Virus record (IMG/VR): IMGVR_UViG_3300032083_000828
Coordinates: 1 to 34,294 of that record
Strand: one strand, 5' to 3'
Length of the DNA: 34,294 nucleotides
From: a virus
The notes under the pieces were generated by a model. The model saw only the letters and a program-made list of their open reading frames with translations, was not told the origin of the DNA and made no database searches. Positions 29,028 to 34,294 of this stretch are shown in pieces. Each line of letters opens with the position of its first letter. Position 1 is the stretch's first letter. The position numbers and the translations under genes are program-made.

Positions 29028-29978
29028 TTAAGAACCGTTAAGGTCAAAAATTCCCGCATGTGCTTTTGGTGCCTGAACCTTCAGAGCCCACTCAGTGATT
29101 AGCTGAGTTTTCTCTGCGTCACCTGTCGATGCAATTTCTTTCTCAGCGAAATTACGTCCGTTCAGTGTGCAAAGGCTGGCAAAGTCTGGGTCAATCAAGA
29201 AGATACGGTCATTGCCGAGGAATCTTGAAGGAGCCACATCCAATGTGCCGAAGTCTGTGAGAAAGACAGAAGTTGAGCCGACATATGTTGTCGCCTTAGC
29301 CGCAGTCATGTTCACATCGTTTGACACAAGGTTGCCGGATGCTGACAGGTCAGAGAAGTTTGCACGGTTAGTCGCAGATGCAACAAGCATCTTTGGGTTT
29401 CCGCCGTCTGTCCACGCATCCTGCATTCCGTCTTCAATCAATGCAAGAGTAAGTGCGCGGTCATCTCCACCCGTGATTGTGTCAGTGCCATCGCCCGTGC
29501 CGAAAGCACCTGCAGTTGCACCAACAGAACCATTTGTCATCCAGCATGACAGAGACGCAGATTTGCGTGGCTCAGAAGCTGAACGTGCTACGTCTGTGTC
29601 GCCGATTGACTTTTCGATGTCACGACGAAGTTCCAATGACTTTAGAACTTTCTGGTATGCAAGTTCTTTGTCACGGCCCGCTTTGTCCACAACATCCAGA
29701 GTTCCAGAAACTGCAACAGACTTCACTGAAATCTGGTGGTAGTTGCCAAATCTAGCCGTAGCGGTGGGTGTACCAAAACTGGCATCAGCTCCTTCAGAAG
29801 CGTGGTTATCAGTAGCGGCGGCGGCTAGTTCCTGAACTTGCCATTCAGTAAAGATGCCGTTGCTTGTTTCTTTTTTCAGTGCTGAAAAAATTGGTGTCTC
29901 ATCGGGGTCAATCCGATAGATTACGTCTGCGAGTTGCTCGCGCTCGCCCTTTGCAAGAGCAGTAGTGAAAGTAGCCAT
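29028..29978 (-). CDS. Major capsid protein, SU10-like (DUF5309)
   Basis: 316-residue HK97-fold shell protein. The N terminus (LADVIYRIDPDETPIFSALK) and the GNYHQISVKSVAVSGTLDVV segment are characteristic of the SU10-like/DUF5309 capsid family. So is the C-terminal block with DRIFLIDPDFASLCTLNGRN, EWALKVQAPKAHAGIFDLNG. No N-terminal delta domain is attached; the separate scaffold gene lies just upstream. Strong AGGAGG-type site before the ATG and a stable hairpin after the stop suit high expression. Confidence 0.9.
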   Translation of the reverse strand: MATFTTALAKGEREQLADVIYRIDPDETPIFSALKKETSNGIFTEWQVQELAAAATDNHASEGADASFGTPTATARFGNYHQISVKSVAVSGTLDVVDKAGRDKELAYQKVLKSLELRRDIEKSIGDTDVARSASEPRKSASLSCWMTNGSVGATAGAFGTGDGTDTITGGDDRALTLALIEDGMQDAWTDGGNPKMLVASATNRANFSDLSASGNLVSNDVNMTAAKATTYVGSTSVFLTDFGTLDVAPSRFLGNDRIFLIDPDFASLCTLNGRNFAEKEIASTGDAEKTQLITEWALKVQAPKAHAGIFDLNGS

Positions 29979-29995
29979 TGTTGGCCTCCTAAAAG

Positions 29996-31000
29996 TTAAT
30001 TACCCATAAGGTATGATACAGCGGCATCAACGGAACGCTCATTATTGAGACGGTCCAGCCCCTGCTTACGTTGACGACTTGCAACTTGTGCCTTGCTCTT
30101 AGGCTGTCCTGCCTTAGCCATTTTAGGTGCGCTCTTTACTTTTTTCTTCGCGGCGGGAGTCTTCTTCTGAAGGTTGTCCCACTGCCACGCCTTATAAAGC
30201 AATTCGATAGCACGGGCGTCTGATGCCTGTGATACCTCTTCCTGAGAAAATCCACGAGACTGAGCGTACTTGATAACTTCCTGACGCTCGTTGTTCCGTG
30301 TGTCCTCATTGGACCAAGACGGTATGCGGTCAAGCATCTCGCCTCGTTGAGCTTCCAAGTGCCTCTGTCTAAACACCTGTTGCTCTTGCGCTTGTTCCTG
30401 CTGAATGCGTTGTCTCTCAGCTTCAACGTGACGAGCTTGTTCTTTTTGCTGGTCCAGTTGGGCCTTGTAGACAATTAAGTCTTCAGCCGGATACTCCTTG
30501 GCTAGTGCCGCCCAATCAGGTTCCTGTTCAGGGATTGCCTGTTGGAGTTGCCCTTGAACTTGTTCAAGTTGCTGTGCGTACATATCCCTCATTTGCTTCA
30601 CTTGCGCGGCCTCTTGCTCAAAAGCTTTGCGTTGTTCAGCGAGTTCCATGCTACGCTTTGTGAACGACTTTGTCCGAGAGTAACCGCTAAGAAGTTCGTC
30701 CTGCGTGACCTCGAACTCTTCACCGTCAACTTTGACAGTGTAGACTTCGGGTTGCTCTTCGACTTCTTCTTCGTCGCCCTCTTCTAACTCGTACTCACCT
30801 TCATCATCATCCTCAGATGCTTCGGCCTCATAGACCTCTTCATCGTCAGCTTCAGTTTCCGGTGCCGAGGCTTCAACCTGAATTTCAGGTGTTTCCTCTA
30901 GCCGCCCTTCGTCTACCTTGTCCTCTACGGGGGGTGTTTCTAAAAGGCTCATTGCTTCTGACATTGAAAGCGTTCCGTTCTGCTCAGAGTTGTCGGACAT
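29996..31000 (-). CDS. Capsid scaffolding protein
   Basis: 334 residues. Very acidic N-terminal 85 residues, then YTVKVDGEEFEVTQDELLSG (a strand and turn motif typical of scaffold proteins before capsid genes), a long Gln/Glu-rich coiled coil (115-225), and a basic C terminus (KKKVKSAPKMAKAGQPKSK) expected to bind the capsid interior. It guides shell assembly and is later lost. Directly upstream of the capsid gene. Confidence 0.85.
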   Translation of the reverse strand: MSDNSEQNGTLSMSEAMSLLETPPVEDKVDEGRLEETPEIQVEASAPETEADDEEVYEAEASEDDDEGEYELEEGDEEEVEEQPEVYTVKVDGEEFEVTQDELLSGYSRTKSFTKRSMELAEQRKAFEQEAAQVKQMRDMYAQQLEQVQGQLQQAIPEQEPDWAALAKEYPAEDLIVYKAQLDQQKEQARHVEAERQRIQQEQAQEQQVFRQRHLEAQRGEMLDRIPSWSNEDTRNNERQEVIKYAQSRGFSQEEVSQASDARAIELLYKAWQWDNLQKKTPAAKKKVKSAPKMAKAGQPKSKAQVASRQRKQGLDRLNNERSVDAAVSYLMGN

Positions 31001-31005
31001 TGCTT

Positions 31006-31293
31006 CTACTTCCTTTTCTCAAATTTTACGCGGTTATGCAACTCATCTAGTTGCGATTTCGCCAGCTTACCCGACGAGACCACATTTTCGATGTAGCCTT
31101 TGACGGCAGATAAGTTCTGGCACAACATATACAAGCGTTCACGGTTTTGTGAATCCTCCACAGAACTTTGTTTCCACGCCTGTATAAACTCAGTCTCAAG
31201 GCTGGTAAAAGCCTCCTCAAGAATTTCGTTTTTTATTAGTGCCGCCGCCTTTTCGCCACGGTCCACTAACTCCCTTGCTTTTCCCTCATTCAT
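31006..31293 (-). CDS. Small helical head-region protein
   Basis: 95 residues, all helical in appearance (ARELVDRGEKAAALIKNEIL, RLYMLCQNLSAVKGYIENVV). Short proteins of this kind commonly precede scaffold genes in podovirus-like phages. The ATG overlaps the end of the previous gene. Function unknown. Confidence 0.65.
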   Translation of the reverse strand: MNEGKARELVDRGEKAAALIKNEILEEAFTSLETEFIQAWKQSSVEDSQNRERLYMLCQNLSAVKGYIENVVSSGKLAKSQLDELHNRVKFEKRK

Positions 31294-32129
31294 GATAACA
31301 AACTGTATCCCTGTAAATTATATGGGTCTTGGAAGTATTCCGGTCTTGTCGCTGACCCCATGCGAAAAGCCCTGTTCTGCTCGGCAAAGTCCGGCATAAA
31401 TTCCAGCAGGTTCTCTGGCATGGTATCCAGTAGACCCATGCGGGCATAAGCTCCGGTCTCAGGATAGAACCCATCTTCCGGCCTGACATAGTCCGTCGGA
31501 ATGCTGGACTGATACTCTTCCTCTGCCTGCTCTTCTGCGGTCATAGGATATGGGTACGGATACGGATAGCGAGGTCTGTCCGGCTGGTCTCCGCCTTCTT
31601 CAGTGCGGTTAGGGTCAAAGTCTGGTCGGCCTGAGTAAGCAGTACCACCGAACAAACCCTTGCCCATAACGCCCATAATCTGACCGGCATTGTTATAAAC
31701 AGGTCTACCACCCTGAGCTATCTGGTTAGCGATGTTACTGAGATTAAACTGGCTAATAGCATTCATGTAAGCTGGCATGCCCATAATGGCATCTGCGGCC
31801 TGTCGCTGTTCTAGGTCTTTAACACCAGCCAGTAACTTTTCTGCCTCACGCATTTCAGCCGCTTCTTTTGCCGCCTTAGCGACAACAGCCGCCGCCATAT
31901 TTGCTCTGCCCTCATCGCTGGACGGAGCGGAATATTCATTTGAACCACCGCCATCAAACGTGCCATAACCAGAACCTTGATAACCAACATCAGCCCCAGC
32001 GCCTCCGAAAGCGTCTAAGTCACCGCCTGCGTCATCTCTGGTTGTCCCGCCGCCGCCGAAGTTGCAAAGCATTTTGCTTTCAAACTTAGCCGCTGGGTCA
32101 ATGTTATTGATGTTGTCTGTGTTAAACAT
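31290..32129 (-). CDS. Gly-rich low-complexity virion-region protein
   Basis: 279 residues. Gly-, Ser- and Asp-rich N-terminal 75 residues, an Ala-rich helix (MAAAVVAKAAKEAAEMREAE), then a Pro/Tyr repeat (PRYPYPYPYP) and a Tyr/Pro-rich C terminus. No enzymatic motif. Encoded between portal and scaffold, so likely a minor capsid or portal-associated protein. No family recognised. Confidence 0.6.
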   Translation of the reverse strand: MFNTDNINNIDPAAKFESKMLCNFGGGGTTRDDAGGDLDAFGGAGADVGYQGSGYGTFDGGGSNEYSAPSSDEGRANMAAAVVAKAAKEAAEMREAEKLLAGVKDLEQRQAADAIMGMPAYMNAISQFNLSNIANQIAQGGRPVYNNAGQIMGVMGKGLFGGTAYSGRPDFDPNRTEEGGDQPDRPRYPYPYPYPMTAEEQAEEEYQSSIPTDYVRPEDGFYPETGAYARMGLLDTMPENLLEFMPDFAEQNRAFRMGSATRPEYFQDPYNLQGYSLLS

Positions 32130-32131
32130 AT

Positions 32132-34201
32132 CTACCTCGGTAAGTTCGTTGAAATGTCAGAATCAGTTACAGCTTTGAGTGCCCGTAACTGCGCCTCGGC
32201 CTCTAGCTCCTGACGGCGCATCTGCAATTCCATTTGCATTTTCTCGCGTTCCATCTGGATATCTGCCTGCATCTTCTCACGCTTCAGCGCAATATCAGCC
32301 TCAGCCTTTTGCTGGGCAATCTGGATATCTGCCGCCGCTTTTTGCTGTTCAAGCTGTAGCACCTGAGCCATTTGCTGTTGCTCTGGCGTTGGAGCTTGTG
32401 GCTGTTGGGCTTGCTGTGCCTGTTGCATCTTCATCATCTGAATTTGCTGACTGTTGTTGAAGAACTGGTCAGCATCCTTGAAGCCGCCAATCTCTGCAAT
32501 ACTGCGGAGCGTGTTGACATATTGCTCCATCGTAACCACGGGATTGTCTGGGCCCATCTGCATTAGTATCTGCTCCTGCTTGGAAGCAATCTGCGTCAGG
32601 AATGCAATCTTCTGCTCATCGTCAGCCGTGCCCAAGCCAACTTGCACAACAACGTCATACTGGTCAGTCCATTCACGCGGGTCAATCGGGACGAACTCAT
32701 TCCGCAATCTGACAATCTTCGGCTTATTATCGTACTTGGTCACAAGGTGTAAAATACCCCTGAACAAATCCTTAACGCCGGTCTCTGCCATTGTGCGGGC
32801 ATAGCTCTCTAGCTTTACCTGTGCGCCCCGTACAGTCGCGCTGATAGCACTAGCTGTTGTGGATTGCAGTGCATTGGCATCGAGCCCCTGAGAGGCTTTA
32901 GACATGCCCGTGCGCTGTTCCTTAATCTGGTCGATGTAGTCCATCAGCGGGCGAACTTCACCACCAACAGCATTGCCCATAATAGGCTGAATAGCACCGG
33001 CCTGACGCATGCGGATAACACCGCCAGCGGTTCCGTCCAGAACGTCATCAATATTTACCATGCCCTCGACAACACCCATGCGCGGCAATGTGGAGCTATA
33101 AACGCTGTCCAGATACTGCCGGAGAAGTGTTGATTTGATGACCTGTAAATCTTCGGTCATGTCATAGATGGACCGACCAATCAGGCGGTGCGGCATCAGG
33201 ATGGGGCTAACAACGGCAAACGGGATATGGTCGAATGGCTCGTTATGCAGGATTTCTGTGCCAGCTTCGCCAATAGCGCAAATACGGCGCATTTCAGCAA
33301 TGCCGTCATTGTCGTAATCGACCTTCATTATGCATTCGTAATAGACAACCTCAGCCAGTGTGGGGTCTGCTGGGTCAATACCTGTCGAGGCTTCGAGGTC
33401 TTGGAAACGTGCCACGCGCTCTTGGTCAACATCGAGGTCGGAGTTACCGGCATGCTTTTCAACAACGTCGCGGTCATAGCCCATTGCCACGAGGTCGCTG
33501 ACAGTCATTGTTGTCCGGTGGGCTACGAAGTGCGCGTCCTCTAATGAGGTGGCTCTGCGATTTACGAGGAACTCTTCTGGTGGGACGTTCTGGATTTTAA
33601 TCTTGCCGCCGGTCTCTTTTACTTTGACGGTTAGGTCATAGCTGGCTGGTGGCTCCATTATCATGCCAGTTACTTCATCAATAATGGCTTCCTGCTCAAA
33701 TGTCTCGATTGAGCCGACAACCTCAATATTCGGGTTTGCTAATAAAGCGGCTAGTTCCGTTTCATTAAGTCCTTCATATTCTTCTTCAGTGACAGATTCA
33801 GTTTCTTCAAAGTGATACTTAACGACACCAAGCCTAAATAGTAGCGCGTCCTTAAACCAGTTGTGGAGAACTTTATATCCGTCATTCTGGTGGTTAATGA
33901 TGTAATTACAGTAGTCAGAAATTTGCTCGGCACGGTCCACGTCCTCCGACGTTCTAGCATTAAAACGCACATACTTATCATTGCTCGTAAAGACCCTCAT
34001 CAAATTAGGCATGATGGCTTCGACGGTATCACTCACCTCAGTGGAGATGACCTGTGACCGGCCCTCCACTTCATTGCCCATAGGCTCGCCCAAATAGAAA
34101 TCCAGAGCACGAATGCGCTCGGAGGAGTATTCACTCTCAAAGTGGTTCAGGCTCTCTCGTATCTCGCTCGATACAATGCTATTTAGCTGATACTCGTCCA
34201 T
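32132..34201 (-). CDS. Portal protein
   Basis: 689 residues, forming the twelve-subunit ring through which DNA enters and leaves the capsid. The start MDEYQLNSIVSSEIRESLNH at 34201 is preferred; the longer frame merely reads through the overlapping 69-residue gene. Portal hallmarks include the early EGRSQVISTEVSDTVEAIMP block, the FVAHRTTMTVSDL region, RLIGRSIYDMTEDLQVIKS and KASQGLDANALQSTTASAI. The C-terminal 100 residues are a Gln/Met/Glu heptad-rich helix, like the barrel of P22-type portals. Confidence 0.92.
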   Translation of the reverse strand: MDEYQLNSIVSSEIRESLNHFESEYSSERIRALDFYLGEPMGNEVEGRSQVISTEVSDTVEAIMPNLMRVFTSNDKYVRFNARTSEDVDRAEQISDYCNYIINHQNDGYKVLHNWFKDALLFRLGVVKYHFEETESVTEEEYEGLNETELAALLANPNIEVVGSIETFEQEAIIDEVTGMIMEPPASYDLTVKVKETGGKIKIQNVPPEEFLVNRRATSLEDAHFVAHRTTMTVSDLVAMGYDRDVVEKHAGNSDLDVDQERVARFQDLEASTGIDPADPTLAEVVYYECIMKVDYDNDGIAEMRRICAIGEAGTEILHNEPFDHIPFAVVSPILMPHRLIGRSIYDMTEDLQVIKSTLLRQYLDSVYSSTLPRMGVVEGMVNIDDVLDGTAGGVIRMRQAGAIQPIMGNAVGGEVRPLMDYIDQIKEQRTGMSKASQGLDANALQSTTASAISATVRGAQVKLESYARTMAETGVKDLFRGILHLVTKYDNKPKIVRLRNEFVPIDPREWTDQYDVVVQVGLGTADDEQKIAFLTQIASKQEQILMQMGPDNPVVTMEQYVNTLRSIAEIGGFKDADQFFNNSQQIQMMKMQQAQQAQQPQAPTPEQQQMAQVLQLEQQKAAADIQIAQQKAEADIALKREKMQADIQMEREKMQMELQMRRQELEAEAQLRALKAVTDSDISTNLPR

Positions 34202-34294
34202 TCCGCTTTTTTCCTTTTTTGGCTTTTGAGCCGTGCAAACAGGCAACAGCGTCATCGCACATCTTGCGAGAGACACAGCCCTTACAGCGTTTAT
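34179..34294 (-). CDS. Small four-cysteine protein, 3' part (gene crosses contig junction)
   Basis: This is the C-terminal part of the gene that begins at 191 on the left end. Within this copy the four Cys residues, the Lys-rich stretch and the ending NGRVSAK are read, stopping with TAG at 34181-34179. It overlaps the portal start by 23 bases in another frame. In the merged circular sequence the product is 69 residues. Confidence 0.75.
   Translation of the reverse strand, partial: KRCKGCVSRKMCDDAVACLHGSKAKKGKKRNGRVSAK
34198..34294. repeat. Right copy of 97-bp terminal direct repeat
   Basis: Matches 1-97 except at 34204 (C here, T at 7). The copies merge to restore both the 69-residue gene and the portal start, giving a unit genome of about 34,197 bp. 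Confidence 0.95.

Noticed and set aside
29167-29742. 191-residue plus-strand open frame inside the capsid gene
   Set aside because: It is antisense to a clear major capsid gene, lacks a ribosome site and any recognisable motif, and its composition follows from the capsid codons.
33188-33544. Plus-strand open frame inside the portal gene
   Set aside because: It is a shadow of the portal reading frame without independent support.
32132-34276. 714-residue form of the portal starting with GTG
   Set aside because: The extra 25 residues simply read through the overlapping four-cysteine gene in a second frame; the internal ATG gives a normal portal N terminus.

Overview
The window is an essentially complete genome of a small tailed phage, most likely a podovirus-like marine phage infecting an alphaproteobacterium. 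The two ends share a 97-bp direct repeat (1-97 and 34198-34294, one mismatch), and a 69-residue reading frame runs without a break across the junction. The assembly is therefore circular or circularly permuted, with a unit length of about 34,197 bp. The host assignment is inference from the resemblance of the structural proteins (SU10-like capsid, P22-like portal, small tail-fibre modules) to those of uncultured marine phages. I see no integrase, tRNA, CRISPR array, insertion sequence, DNA polymerase, primase or helicase.

Layout. (1) Late minus-strand unit: a good sigma70-type promoter at 3670-3698 is followed by two small genes, a 837-residue virion protein with an acetyltransferase-like C-terminal part, three small proteins (two with the same four-cysteine spacing), and then, across the contig junction, portal, a Gly-rich protein, scaffold, major capsid protein, head-tail adaptor, a repeat-rich beta protein, a P22 gp10-like tail protein, three probable ejection proteins and a run of tail-fibre and tail-tip genes ending at 16370. 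This is about 21.5 kb. (2) A short minus-strand unit (4395-3735) encodes a papain-like protease-fold protein and ends at a textbook terminator. (3) A short plus-strand unit (4560-5376) encodes three small unknowns. (4) A minus-strand unit (10903-5373) runs from a Cro-like repressor through a Holliday-junction-resolvase-like nuclease, a second nuclease-like protein, an adenine methyltransferase, a winged-helix replication protein and zinc-binding proteins to the small and large terminase subunits. (5) The divergent plus-strand unit (10988-15103) carries a RecB-like exonuclease, a single-strand annealing protein, an SSB-tip protein, a zinc-finger protein, a free-standing DnaA domain IV, a third nuclease, then endolysin, holin and two small proteins. 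(6) A minus-strand unit (16260-15202) of three unknown genes has its own strong promoter.

How it fits together. With no replication polymerase of its own, the phage appears to use the host replisome, probably recruited by the winged-helix protein and/or the DnaA-like DNA-binding protein, and to process DNA with an exonuclease/annealing-protein pair and resolvases. The control centre is the 84-bp gap at 10904-10987. It contains two face-to-face promoters whose -10 and -35 hexamers form a dyad, and a perfect DnaA-box sequence lies inside it. The DnaA-like protein is made from the operon that this gap controls, which makes the pair the most interesting candidate system in the window.
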